A DNA stretch of 64,000 nucleotides from Pterobdella sp. o SKG-2022. Taxonomy: Eukaryota; Annelida; Clitellata; Hirudinida; Piscicolidae. A model generated the notes under the pieces. It did no database searches, was not told the DNA's origin, and saw only the letters and a program-made list of their open reading frames with translations. Positions within the stretch are counted from its first letter, which is position 1, and the number at the start of each line of letters is the position of its first letter. This document shows, piece after piece, positions 1 to 43,381 of this stretch. The stretch lies in contig OZ038325.1 of the NCBI GenBank assembly GCA_964035795.1, forward strand, positions 1,573,406 to 1,637,405, in the 5' to 3' direction. A program made the translations under genes and the position numbers.

Positions 1-337
1 AGAAGTGAGTGGTGATGGATCTGGTTAGAAGAATGTATTAAATGAAGTGGCATGGTCGAAGCTTTGGTTAGTGGGTTGTTTCGATTAAAAAGAATTGATG
101 ATTGATTAGGGGAGGTTGATGATGAAGAAGGTTTGGAGGTAAATAAGCTTAGTTTTAAGCATTATTTATGATAGTTTTTTGTTGCTTAAATGGTGGGTTG
201 TTGTTACTGTTGATAAAGTTTGGGCAACTTAGACAGAATGTTGATAAATGTTGCATTGCGATATTGATAAGTGTTGAAAGATTAAATAGCGATGTGGATG
301 AATGTTGAAATGTTGCAAATCTATATGGGAATAAAAC

Positions 338-31109
<30,772 letters not shown>

Positions 31110-33556
31110 TTTTTCAAGAAAATATTTTCAGAAAAACCTCAAAAAAGTTATATTCACGGTAGTATTTCTAGCCAAAACTCATTCTTTAAATGTTCCATTA
31201 AAATTTTTAGCCAGAATCTTTTATGCTAATCAGTCATTTCGATACTATTTATAGATTAGCTTCGCAATATTCTATTTTGGTTCTAAACACTCTAGCCAAA
31301 AGGGAATTAAAGTAAAAACTATTTTATTTTGTATTTTAAAATTATTTTGAAATGCTTTCTACTTCAATAATGCAAGTTTAATTTTTTTGTTATTCAAGTT
31401 GCTGAAATTCATAATTTTTGTTATTTGATTCATCCGAATCCCCAAAATCGAATCAATTCTTCCTGCAGTTAAAAAAAATAGTTTTAAGGAATTTTCAATA
31501 AAAATAATACGTTTTCATAAATTAAATATATTTCCATAAAAATATTATCCTACTGTCAAACTCAAATTCTCTATTTCTGAGCTCCCTTCGGTATGCTACG
31601 CTACTGTAGCCTACATCTTTCTCATACACTTCAAACTACTGACCCGTTTGAATAGTAACCATGTATTTTTGAAAAGCTTCATTTACGGTTTCGAATCTTA
31701 AACACTATTTTTTTTTGGTTGTTTTTTTTTGTAACTTTTTCAAAAACTTTCTAGAGACTTATTTGAAATATTATAAAAAAACAAGCACGATCTATTAGTG
31801 ACAAATACTATTTTTTCAAATATTTTCAAATAGCTTTTGCTAAAAGTTAAAAGCTAAAAATAATTTCAAACAAAGTAACAACGTAAGTAATTATATGAAA
31901 TATTTCCACCTACTTGAAGGTCGAAACAAAAGAAAAATTTTTACTTTAAAAAGTTATAATATTTGAAATTTACTTTAAAAATACATGTCCAAAAAAACAA
32001 ACAAATAAAGTTCCAATGCACATCCGGTTGAGCAACAAAATACTGACCAATAAAAACACAGGGTTTCTCTGTTGATGAGTCACGTTCACATATCTTGAGT
32101 GAATTACTGACGTGACTAACCGCTGTTCATTCATTCATTCATATCCATTCATCCATCCATCCATCTATCCATTCATTTATCCATTCATTCATTGATCCAT
32201 TCATTCATTGGTCCATCCATTCATCCATTTATCTATTCATCTATCTATCCATTCATTCATTCATTCATCCATCCATTCAGGCGAGCTTTCATCAATCTTA
32301 AACCAGCTTTACAAAAAAATCTCTCTACGCCCCTCCAACTCCCTTCCTCCCCCTCCAACTCCCCCCTCCCCTTCTCCATCTGAACTCAAACCAAAAAAAC
32401 CTCCAATGAAATCTCTCGTTCAAAAATGCATCATAAAAAAATCAACCTCACAAAAACGAGTAGAAATATTGAATTATTCCAAGCAATTTGATTGGAGCAC
32501 GTGACTCGATCATATACCTTATGCTCTAACCCATGCAGTCGCTTTCATTGAGAACCGTTAGAAGGTTTAAATATGTGATATGGATAATAATAATAATAAT
32601 AACAATAATAATATTAATAATAATAATAATAATAACAATAATGATAATAATATTAGTAACAACAATAATAATAATAATAACAATATTATTATTATTATTA
32701 AAACTAAGAATAATTATTAATATTTAAAAATATAAGAAATAATTATAGTTTTCAATTATATTAGAAAAAATAATAGCAATGATAATTACTCTAAAATGAT
32801 AATATTGGTGATAATAACGATTATTTTTTAATTATTATTTTATCAGGAGGTTATGAGAATATGGCGAGGTTTTTGAATATTTTTGCGAGATATAATGCTA
32901 ATTAGTTGTTTAATATTATTGATTTTATTAATAATGGCTTATTAAATCTCTATGCTTGTATAATATGAAAATATTATGGGACTTTTACCCATTTTTTTTT
33001 GCTTTTTTTTGATTTTTTTAATGATGGAATTTTTACATACAGTTGTGAAGTTGTTCTCATTTTAAAATTATACTAATGAATTATAACGAAGTTGAGTCTG
33101 TCGCTAATTTTCGTTTTCCAAACTCAACTTTTTAGCTAATTTTCACTAATTTTTCATGATAAGGCTCACTTTAAAAATTATAGTTGTTTTTTGCTCAATA
33201 CATGTATTCAAATTCTTCTATAAATCGTCGTAAAAAATTGCTGTGTTTTTGTTCGAAAATAAATTTTTATTAGCAAGTAAGACATCGACTACTTAATTTT
33301 CACAAGTGTCTTTATAGTGCTTTGTTTAATAAAAATTAGAAAATTTTATTTATTATTCAAACTGAAATAATTTAAACTACAATTGTTTGAAAAAACATTG
33401 GGAAACTTCCAGCGATAAAAACAAAAGAAAAAATAATAACTATCGAAAACTGACTAATAATAATAACAACAATAATAATAAAAATAAAAACAATAAACAT
33501 AATATAAAATGGTAGCAAAAATGAAAGAATTATGGGAATAAAAAACTAAATCTACA

Positions 33557-33617
<61 letters not shown>

Positions 33618-34093
33618 ATTATCAAAACTTTAAACTTACATTAAAATCATTTATTTAATTGAATCTTATGTGTTTTAATTTGGAACGTTGTGTTTTCCCA
33701 TTGAAGGTTATTGTGTATACTAACTATCATCGATCAATATACCAACCATCCCACTAGAAGCCTAACACTTCATTACACCACCATCTCACAGAAAAACCCA
33801 AAGAACTACACCACACATTACACCAAATTCCACCATCATACCACCATAACCACCTACCACCACCAATCACAGACACTCCCAATTTCAGACACCCCATCAC
33901 AAATACCCCAATCACAGACACCACCAATCACAGACAATCCTTGGATGACGAAACACATTTCAGCGACACGTAACTCTTCCTAACCTCATTATCATCAAAA
34001 TTATTGTTTGTATTATCATCAACACCCCCATCATCGTCGTCGTCTTCATCAGGTATATTAGATGACACAACCTCTTCATGAGGTGTGCTGTTT
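31110..34093 (-). other. Upstream region of NF1 (5' UTR/promoter side)
   Basis: About 3 kb of very AT-rich DNA upstream of the NF1 ATG. It includes a CATT/CATC-rich tract (about 32130-32280), ATAA/ATT repeats (32585-32705) and a TA run (33560-33615). I see no exon and no clear core promoter element that stands out from the background composition. Confidence 0.4.
33560..33615. repeat. (TA)n microsatellite
   Basis: Perfect TA run, about 56 bp, in the NF1 upstream region. Confidence 0.97.
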
Positions 34094-34293
34094 NNNNNNN
34101 NNNNNNNNNNNNNNNNNNNNNNNNNNNNNNNNNNNNNNNNNNNNNNNNNNNNNNNNNNNNNNNNNNNNNNNNNNNNNNNNNNNNNNNNNNNNNNNNNNNN
34201 NNNNNNNNNNNNNNNNNNNNNNNNNNNNNNNNNNNNNNNNNNNNNNNNNNNNNNNNNNNNNNNNNNNNNNNNNNNNNNNNNNNNNNNNNNNNN
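34094..34293. other. Assembly gap (200 N)
   Basis: Exactly 200 Ns, a conventional filler length, so the true size is unknown. It lies upstream of the NF1 start and downstream of the unrecognised candidate gene. NF1 coding exons are not missing because of it. Confidence 0.99.
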
Positions 34294-35742
34294 TGTTTAT
34301 ATAATAAAAACTACACTTTGTAAACATATTTCTATGGATACAAAATAAAATAAATAAATTATATGAATAAAAATTAAAAAACACAGACAACATGTGTAGA
34401 AAGCAAATTGGTATTGATATTTATATATATTGAATTGTATATGTTTTTACACATAATTATATAAATATTTTGTTATTTTTGTATATATACAAATAGAGAC
34501 ACTTCTTTGTATAGAGTATTTACAATTTATTTTGCATGTATGTTCACATATACAAAAAGTGTGTTTTTTGTATATATTAACATATAAAAATCATTTTTTT
34601 TCTATGTTTCTTTGTATTATCATATGAAGATTGTACACATGTGTGTTCTTTGTATACATATGAACCATACATGGAATATAAATATATATTACTATGTATA
34701 TGTATGTATCTATGTATATATGTATTTAATTGTTAGCATTAATGCCTCCAGGACGGTGATTAAAAAGCCGTAAATCAGGACTACTTACAAGAGGTACTGA
34801 GTTAAAAAGTGATAAAGTTTTAAATTTGCAATAAGAATCCAAGATCTTCCATCTTGAGTTTATTTAAAATGTTTGGTTTTATTGCTTCAGGATTCAAGGA
34901 AATCACGTGTGATTATATTTCACATAACGTGTGGTTAGATTCCTCACAACGTGTAGAATTCTATGCGTAATTTTTAAAACAATAGGAGCTCACCTAGAAT
35001 TTTATCGGCTCGTAGCAGTAAGAAATATCAACAAAAGTAATTTTCATTCAATATCCATACATTAAAAACTCATAAAAAGTTCATTTTAGCCCTCGAAGCT
35101 AGAGTATTTGTTCTGGGGAAATAAGGAAATGTGCAATGCTAATTTTAGTATCTCCATTTTTGTCTTTATGATCAGGGGTTTAAAATTGTTTTTTCACTAG
35201 GATGTTCATTATCAAAGATTATTGCGTTTTGATAGCGTTTTTGGTTACTTTAAGAGGGTTTTATTTGAATTAACTTTTAAAATTTTTCTTTGTGTTGTGT
35301 TTTATTGTTATTTAAGTTTATAATAATAATTTTATTTCTTCAGGTATTTAATACTATTATATTATTTTTAAAAATATTTACGATATATTTAACAAAAATC
35401 ACTTTTGAAAACCCTAAGAACTCAAATTTAAAATTTGAGTTGAAATTACTTTCAAAAATGTGTTTTAAGAATCTATTAAAAAGATAATGGAAGCATGCAA
35501 TTAGAAAAGTAATGGGAGAAATCGGGTAAGATATATGAGAAGAGGAACAATTAAAATTGTTTAAATTAGTCGATTTTTCAGTGAAATTAATAAAATGGAT
35601 TAATTTAATTGTATAATTATAATTTGTTAAATACTCCATTTAGTAAATAGTCTTATATGTTAAGTTAAACACTAATTTTTCAAAATATTACCTTCATCAT
35701 GCAATTTAATTAAGGAATATTCGAAAAACAATGATAATCAAC

Positions 35743-38700
35743 CTACAGCCAATCTATGGAAGAGACTTGACCCAGTAAGACTAGAAGGAAAAATAGGACC
35801 ACAAAGCTGTATCGAGACGGGGAGAATGCAGGAGTATCGTAGGCGCGGCGGTGCCTTGAGTTATGGCTTTTGGTCTGTTTATGAAGGGTGTTTTTGACGT
35901 TCGTGGTGAGAATTTGCTCGGTTTGTTGTGGAAACTGAGATTGGAGATGGTGCGAAAGTGGAATTTGGCGTTTTTGTTGAGCTTTTAACAATGTTTGAAA
36001 CGAGAAGTTTGTGAGAAAAAACAAGCGAAAAGAAGAAATAAATGAAAAAGCCCACAAATCATTCTGATGTTTTAGATGGAGAACTGTTAAGACAATCAAA
36101 AAAACCTCATTTCGCAGTTCAAACGCCATAAATAACATGAAGTTTGTGTCAGATTGTTGTGAGTGGATGAATACTATGGGAACATCAATAGCAAAATAAC
36201 TGTCCATTCTTTTGAAATCTTTTTGACTTTGTAAAATATCCATTTTTTTTGTTTCCGAATCAAATTTGAACGTATACTGTGTTACGAAACAATCAAAATC
36301 ATCGATGAATAAATAAATCTGCTTTTCTTCCTTCAGATCCATATTGGTAGAACAAAGTTTGACGCTCAAAACTTCCTCTGAATCCTTCAAATCATTTTAA
36401 ACGATTTTAAACCAATCTTTTCGAACTCAAATCCTGAAATTCATGGCGCCAAGATAAAACACGTCCATAATACTTGCTACTCATATATATATATATATAT
36501 ACTAAAACCTCTATATACACATCCATACACATCTACATGCACGTCCATACACATCTATATAAAAATATATGCTTTCAAAGAAGATATTCTCTAACTAAAT
36601 TTTGAACCATTTCAAGAAATTTTAAACTCTTTTTTAATAGGATATATATATATATATATATCGTTGTTTGAGATGAAATTCAATAAATTAAATTTATACT
36701 TGATAAACAAAATGCTTTTAAAAGTTCTTTGCAGTATGAGAACAACCCGATGCCGAAGAAAAACTCCAAATCCCTAAGAACTTAATATCACCAGTTTCCT
36801 CACGTAAGAAGGGCGCTAAAGGAGTAAAATTTAGTGTTTATCTCCTTAAAACTATAATAATCAAAAGCTATTCTCCTATTGGTTTGAACTCTGTTTTAAA
36901 TATGTTATATAAGTCGACCATTTGATCCCCTTAAAACATCAGCTTGTGTAACTGTTTTCAAGACCTGCTTGCTGATGACACACTCGTCATAAAAAATTAA
37001 CTTTATTTTCTTTTTTGTATAATAATTATCTGGTCTAAAAACTCTTCGAGTTAACGGCACTAACCTTTATTGTACTTGTGAAGTTTTGCAGTTTAAATGA
37101 ATGCATGCTCTAAAATTGATCACCTATAATCATATTTCTGAACATAACTGTCAATATAACAACCGAATATATCATTCAACCAAACCTGTAGGCCCTTAGG
37201 TCGCAGTACAAATACAAAATACCCCTTTCAAAAAATTTCTTCACAATACAACGAGTTTCTATGCAAACAATTTTTGTATAAAAAAAAAATATTAGATCAA
37301 AAATTTGAATGAAACATACGCTGTCTCTAACAAAACTGGCAAACCTCTCCATAACAACACCATGGGACGATGAAATCCTCCAACCGAGCTCCTAGAATAG
37401 GACTGAGCGTAACAGCGTTGTATCAAAATCATCTTTATAGTATTTCTTTTATGTTTTTGTACTCAGATTCCCGCCATAAATTACCCGCCGTGTAACGTCT
37501 GTATCTTCTAGCTTTATGTGAAGGTAGGGTGAGTGGAAGATTAATGGGGGTGATGATGGCGAGGGTTGTGGTGGATGATATTCTAATGAGTTGAGGTTGT
37601 TAGAGGGGAATGGAAGGGTTGATGGTGGAAAAGGGTTAATGGAAAACAGGGTTGGTGCTTCAATGAATGGAAGAATGAGGAGTGTCAGGGTATGAAGAAA
37701 TAGAGATAAATGGATGCAATTGTCCAATAACATTAATAGAATCACTGTGTAAATACAAATTTTATTTTTAATCTCATTTTATATTCAGTTATTCTATAAA
37801 ATATTTCCTTTTTTTGATTTTTCATTAAATATTAAATTTTTATCTATGATATACTTACTAAAATAATTGAATGTGGCGAGTAATAAATAAAATTTTCAAC
37901 CCTTTCTGTTCTGTTTTTTAAAAATAAAAATCCCAACTTCTCTTCTACTGTCGAACCCGCAAAGGAAACCTATCAACAGAACTGAAAAAGAACAGAAAAA
38001 ATATAAACATTGAGTTGGAAAACATGCTTGAAAAGTCTCAGTTAAAAATATAATTGGTGAAAATATTATATTTTCAAAAAATATTTTTAGAAAAACAATA
38101 TTAGAAAACATAAAAGCAAATAACAAAAAATATAGTTTTCATTGCTCTAAATTATAAAAAATAGATTTGAAACTATTTGTAAAATAAACATTAAAAATAC
38201 TCTCAATTATTTATTTAATGAGAAAACTCCAAGTATTTTCCTAAGGGCAGGTAGTAACATTTGCACTGGCTTGTTTCACAGAGTAATACTTTTAGTACAC
38301 TAGCGTCAGTAATTGAAAGAGTAGTAGTAGTAGTAGTACATTTCCAAAAGTACTTACCAACTGAACTCACGTTATACAAAAGCACAATCTGCCTACCTCT
38401 GCTTACATTATCACATCGAATTTTTTAGAATTTTCTGAAAATTAGTGAAAACACTGTGAATAATTTCAAAAATGATTGATATCATTTTTATAGTTTATAT
38501 AAAATATAATACTATTTACTGTCATCATAAAAAAGTACTACCACTAATAATAATAATAACAATAAATATAATAAAATAAAATCTATTATGATATTTTTTG
38601 TCTGCGACCTCTCTCTTTTTGAAGTTTATATAACCTTCTTTTCAACTTTTATGACTGTCTCTGAGCAAAATTCTTTTTTTGCTTCTGGTATTACAATTCC

Positions 38701-39734
38701 CACATTCTTTTTATTTGTTCTATTTTTATTATAATAGATTCCAATTTTTGTTTTATTCGTTATTGTTACTTCCACTTTTCTTATATTTCTTATTTAATTA
38801 TTGTTTTATTGTATTTTTCATTATTCTTGTCTTTTTTATTATTGTTATTATTATTGTTGTTATTTATGTTATTATTATTTTTTATTATTATTCTTATTGT
38901 TCATATTTTACTATTATTACTACCACTAACAGCTCCTTTCAAAATACCTCATTAAAAATACAATCTCTGAACCAATGCAAAGCAATAAAAAATAATGTAC
39001 AGTATTATTATTGTTTTTATTATTATTATACTTTTTTTATTACTTTATCATTAATTTTATACCTGTTTTTTTTTGCTTATTGTTTTTATTCTTGTTATTG
39101 TTATATGTTGTTGTTTTTCTAGCTTTTCATGTTTTTACCGCTTGAATTTTTCAAATTTTGTATCCCAAAACTTTTAATCATGAATATTCTCATTTCTGGC
39201 ATTCTATTATTTTTTATTGTTGTAGTTGTGATTAACGCATTATAGTTTTTTTTATTTTTTAAAGAAATTTTTGTTATTATTATTATTATTATTATTTTTG
39301 TTGTTATTATAATATGGTTGTTATGAATAGGGAAACTTCAAGTGTTCGCTAACTTTTGCTTATCGCGACATAGAGTCTGTGTTTGTCCGTTTGCTCGTCC
39401 GTTTGCTTGTTTCGGTGTTTATCCATTGGACTTTTCCATGTTTTTACGTTTTTGTTTTTTTTTATAATCTCTTTATCATGTTAATATAATTTTCTTTTTA
39501 TCTAAATTAAAAAATCAATTACCATTCAATAAATAAATACTACATGATATCGAAATAATTAAAAAAAAGCTTTTTCAATCATAATAATAATTATCACATC
39601 AATACTCAAAACGATGATACAGATGACGTCACCATGAATCATCCTAGCCTACAGAGTTCTGCAAAAACGTAAATTTTAGTGAATAACTAGTAAATAACAC
39701 TACAGTAAACAAATAATTTTTTTCACATTATTTA

Positions 39735-39822
<88 letters not shown>

Positions 39823-41374
39823 TGATAATAAAAATAATAATAGTGACAATAATAATAATAATAAAAACAATAATAATAATAAAAAAAATAATAATAATAT
39901 TAATTTTACCAATAATAATAATAGTAATTATAATAATAATAATGTAAAAAACCATTTTTTTAAAGATTTATAGCAATAATGTAACTAATACTTAATAAAT
40001 ATGATGATGTATTTAATAGCTATTTAATTAACTGAAGTTTAACAGGTATTAATAAATAATGAGAATGAGTTGAATGACAATTAAATACCAGTTCTCATCA
40101 TCATCATCCTCATCATCATCCTCATCATCACCATCATCATCATCATTATCATCCTCCTCATCATCATCATTGGGACACAAATAGCTATTAATTTGAAATA
40201 CTGTGCTCAAATAGCTAGTTTATTATATTATATATTATAAGTTCATTATATTAAACAGCTAATTAATTACTAACTTCATTATATTAAACCAACCAAGTAC
40301 TACCACTATCATACTAAACCCTTGGTTAAAAATTAACGACTATATGTTATTAGAAAAACCAATAATGATATTTGTTAAAACACATCTACCCATTAAACAC
40401 ACAAAACGAACAACACAAACGAACATAGAGCGATACAAAGGTGCATAAACCATGGTGAAGACATTTAAAAGATATAAATGTGTCAAAGTGCCACGTCATC
40501 CCCCATTAAGAGGGAATTATATGTTTGGGGGTAGAGGTGGTAGTGAGAATAATGGTAGTGGTGATGATGACTGGGGGAGAGGGTATTATTTTCTTTTTGA
40601 GAATTGCATTACTCTGTTTTTGGGTGGTACTACTTAGTTTTTGTGAAGTTGCATTTAATTAACCAAGTTTTCGGTATTACTCATCTATGGGGGTTTTGGT
40701 ATTAATATATATATAGTTGTATTACTCTTTTCGGGAGTATCCCATTTATTGTATTACTCCGGCTTTGAAAATTCAACTAGTATCAATTAAAGCAACAAAC
40801 ACATTAGCCGCCCGAAGCTTATCGTTGAGTTGTAATCACTAGGAAATGTATGTAACATATTTCCTGAAAATTTTAGAAATTGACTGTTTCAGTTTTGATG
40901 TGGGTATTATCAGATTCTACTTGAACAATGAAAGGTGAATGGATCAGTTGAAAAACTTATAATAATCAAAATTATGAAAATATGTATAAAATGATTTTTA
41001 TAAAAATTTTTTTTCAAAAATTTCTTATTGTACCTTCCAAACACATTTTATCAATAGCAACAAAAAAGCAACCCCTCTTCTTAACATCTAGTTCTTGTGA
41101 GGGCTGCGGCATGCCTGCAGAGCGCCATCTGATTGACTTTAAAATAACATCATATGTTTTTTCCTACTCTTTTATCCATGGGTACACGTAGACTCGTTCC
41201 ATCCGGATGAGCAATAGAAAAAGAGAACATTCCTCTACGAATTACTGAAACTCTGAAGGATTTTAATGAAACCCCATCTGAACGACAGAAGAACCACAAA
41301 ACGGTTTTTTGATGTTTTAATGAAGAAATGCAAATAATTTTATTGATTTTATGCCGGAATAATGAAATTAACAT
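35743..41374 (-). CDS. Candidate unrecognised gene with three phase-compatible exons
   Basis: Not recognised. Three exon-like segments share strand, fit splice consensus and join in phase 0: 41168-41277 (possibly extending to an ATG at 41374), 37320-37391 and 36106-36384. A higher-GC stretch at about 35750-35990 may be the next exon and is open in two frames. The joined translation holds SFRVSVIRRGMFSFSIAHPD, HGVVMERFASFVRDS and IYLFIDDFDCFVTQY, then ILQSQKDFKRMDSYFAIDVP. The last part weakly recalls EAR-type beta-propeller repeats, but that is a guess. It sits between the NF1 start and the neuroligin-like stop, about 500 bp downstream of the latter. It could be a decayed gene or fortuitous ORFs. 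Confidence 0.3.
36106..36384 (-). CDS. Exon candidate U3 of the unrecognised gene
   Basis: 93 codons from acceptor GATTTGAAG|GATTC to donor AATGAG|GTTTTT. The composition looks protein-like (alternating beta-strand-type segments, few Asn/Lys homopolymers). The frame stays open beyond the donor to a stop at 35743, ending in a hydrophobic segment FVVLFFLLVLLG, so an unspliced ORF of 215 codons is the alternative reading. Confidence 0.4.
37320..37391 (-). CDS. Exon candidate U2 of the unrecognised gene
   Basis: 72 nt between CTATTCTAG| and |GTATGTTTC, both strong splice sites. In phase 0 it reads ELGWRISSSHGVVMERFASF, then VRDS. It has a local GC peak inside very AT-rich sequence. Confidence 0.38.
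39738..39822. repeat. (AAT)n microsatellite
   Basis: Perfect AAT run continuing into imperfect AAT/AAC tracts to about 39945. Confidence 0.97.
41168..41277 (-). CDS. Exon candidate U1 of the unrecognised gene
   Basis: Acceptor CTGTCGTTCAG|AT and donor AAAAGA|GTAGGA. It encodes GVSLKSFRVSVIRRGMFSFS, then IAHPDGTSLRVPMDKR. The base composition is richer in G and C than its flanks, which supports coding. Confidence 0.4.
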
Positions 41375-41447
41375 TTTTTGAAAATATTAAAAAAAAAATT
41401 GTTCGAAAGAGTTTATGATCGGTTTTGGAGGTGCTGCAATTTCAACC

Positions 41448-41545
41448 ATGAAGTAAAATGTGCTGTGTTCAAGCTCCAACCATGAGGTAAAATGTGCTGT
41501 GTTCAAGCTCCAACCATGAGGTAAAATGTGTTGTGTTCAAGCACC
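41448..41545. repeat. 34-bp tandem repeat, about 3 copies
   Basis: Unit CCAACCATGAGGTAAAATGT + GCTGTGTTCAAGCT, repeated with few changes, then degenerating to about 41580. It lies about 350 bp downstream of the neuroligin-like stop codon. Confidence 0.9.
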
Positions 41546-41870
41546 TCCAACCATAGGACAAGATCTGTTGTATTTTACTTTCAGCCATGTACCTCATTTA
41601 AGCTCCAGTTATGAAGTGAGATGTGTAGGAATATGAGGAAGGGAAGAAAGTGAGTTCAAATGAAATGTGAAAAAAGAATTTCAGAATGAAAATAATGAGT
41701 TGAAATAGAAAGTTGGAATCATTAATTTTAGTAGTTCCATTTTTTTTTTTTTTATAGTTCCAATTAATAATTATAAATCAATAAAATTTTAAATTATTCT
41801 TGAAAATAATATTAATATTTAGCAAACCACAACAAAAAAAAAATTATTTTTCTTATTTTTAATTGTTATT

Positions 41871-41876
41871 TTTATT
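41871..41876 (-). promoter_or_regulatory. Possible polyadenylation signal of the neuroligin-like gene
   Basis: AATAAA on the minus strand 14 nt after the stop codon at 41890. In such AT-rich DNA this hexamer is common by chance, and the distance from the stop is unusually short. Confidence 0.2.
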
Positions 41877-41889
41877 ATTCTTATTGAAA

Positions 41890-43381
41890 TCAAACAAGAG
41901 TGGAAAAATGCTCATTCGTCTGTGGGGTTCTTTGGATGCGGTGGTCTGAGTTTTTTAGTATGGGTTTCAGTGACTTTGTCGCAGTGCGGGTTGTATTATG
42001 AACAATATTTGCGTTATTATTATTGTTAGTTGCATTGTTGTTTCTATTAGCGCTGTTATTATTTTTATTATTACTTTTATTATTATTATTATTATTGGTT
42101 TTTTTAGTCAAAATAGAACTTTCCAGGAGACTTTTACGACTTCCAAACATCATCTCTTGCGGATTCAGGGTTCTGTATTTATTATTGTTGTTATTATTGT
42201 CGGTTGTTTTGTTTTTATTATTTGATTTTTTATCGATGTTGTTATTATTATTATTATTTTTATTATTGGTTTTATTTTTCTTTTTAGTCTTTGTATTGTG
42301 TTCAGTAATATTATTCGTTGTTTTTTTCGCTGCGTTTATGTTTAAGAATTTTGAATTTGTAAGGAACTTATTTTTTGATTTTAAAAGAGGAAAAAACTGG
42401 ATTTTTTTTTCAGTTTCCCAGTTTTTTTGCTCAGGTGGGTGTTTATTGAAAGTTTTCAAAGAATTCAAATTTTGGACCTTCAACGCTGAATTTTTATTGG
42501 TTTTATTTCCCAAGCCAAAAACACCAACAGCATCTTTTTTATCGTTTGAGAAGGTATTCATACTAACAAACTCCACAGAGGTCTGGTGGATATTGTCCTT
42601 CAAGCAGGGAAACTGATCAGAGAAGGTTTCAGTTGTTTTTCGTCTCTTGGAGTCATTGGTTAACTTTGAGGTTTGTGTAGGTGGGTAGGGGTTTCTAGAA
42701 GTTTGAAGTAAGGTGTCATCAAAAGATGAGTTCATGAAGCAATCTAAGTCTATAACACGATTTTGCGATTGTTTTGTGTGGTTATGGGGGAGGTGTAGAG
42801 TGTTGGAATGGTTCTCAAAGCTGAAATTGCCCACTCTTCTCTCGAAACCATACGAAATCACTTCATCATCTATTTTAACGACCTTCTCCTGCTTGTTGAA
42901 CCCTTCTTCTTGCTTTGTATCGTCATGCAGTAGACTCATTGAATTACTGGTTAGACTGGTGATTCTTTCGTAAGTTTCTCTGTTGATTTTTGGGTTCCGT
43001 TTCTTGGGTTTTGAGTGAAAAAGTTTCAATTTTGAAATGCCTTTCCAGAGACAAAAAATCAACAAAAAATTGAAGACAACGACCAAAAAACCGGCTGTGA
43101 AGAGCCCCAAATTGAAATAAGCATCTAAAACCACATCATCTTTGCCTCGTGTTTTATTCCCCTTCGTAGAAAAATTTCTCAAAAAATACAAACTAGAATT
43201 GAACGCAATGTTATCATTGAAGTTGAGATGGGTGTTGTCTGCGGCGGTAGAATGCTCATCATGAACCTCATCTTGCAGTATGTTTTGCAGGTATTCCTCG
43301 TGTAGCTGGTGGCTTGTTAAGTTCAGAACGTGATTCAGCTTCTCAAAAACTTTGGTGATTATGTATATTTCTGTTCGTTCG
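41890..43381 (-). CDS. Neuroligin-like exon H: stalk, transmembrane helix, Asn-rich cytoplasmic tail, PDZ ligand
   Basis: Terminal exon, 496 codons plus stop. It has an acceptor GCCCTCTAG at 43381. The extracellular stalk has sequons NLT, NSS and NFS. One strong hydrophobic helix follows (about 43056-43115, GLFTAGFLVVVFNFLLIFCL), then a Lys/Arg-rich stop-transfer and a tail of about 395 residues with long Asn/Lys tracts. The protein ends in EHFSTLV, a class I PDZ-binding consensus (T-x-V) in the same place as the neuroligin STTRV terminus. A type I membrane topology follows if the upstream exons supply a signal peptide. Confidence 0.7.

Noticed and set aside
42023..42616. Plus-strand hydrophobic Leu-rich ORF
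   Set aside because: Antisense of the Asn-rich tail of exon H. Poly-Asn codons read as Leu/Ile/Val on the other strand.
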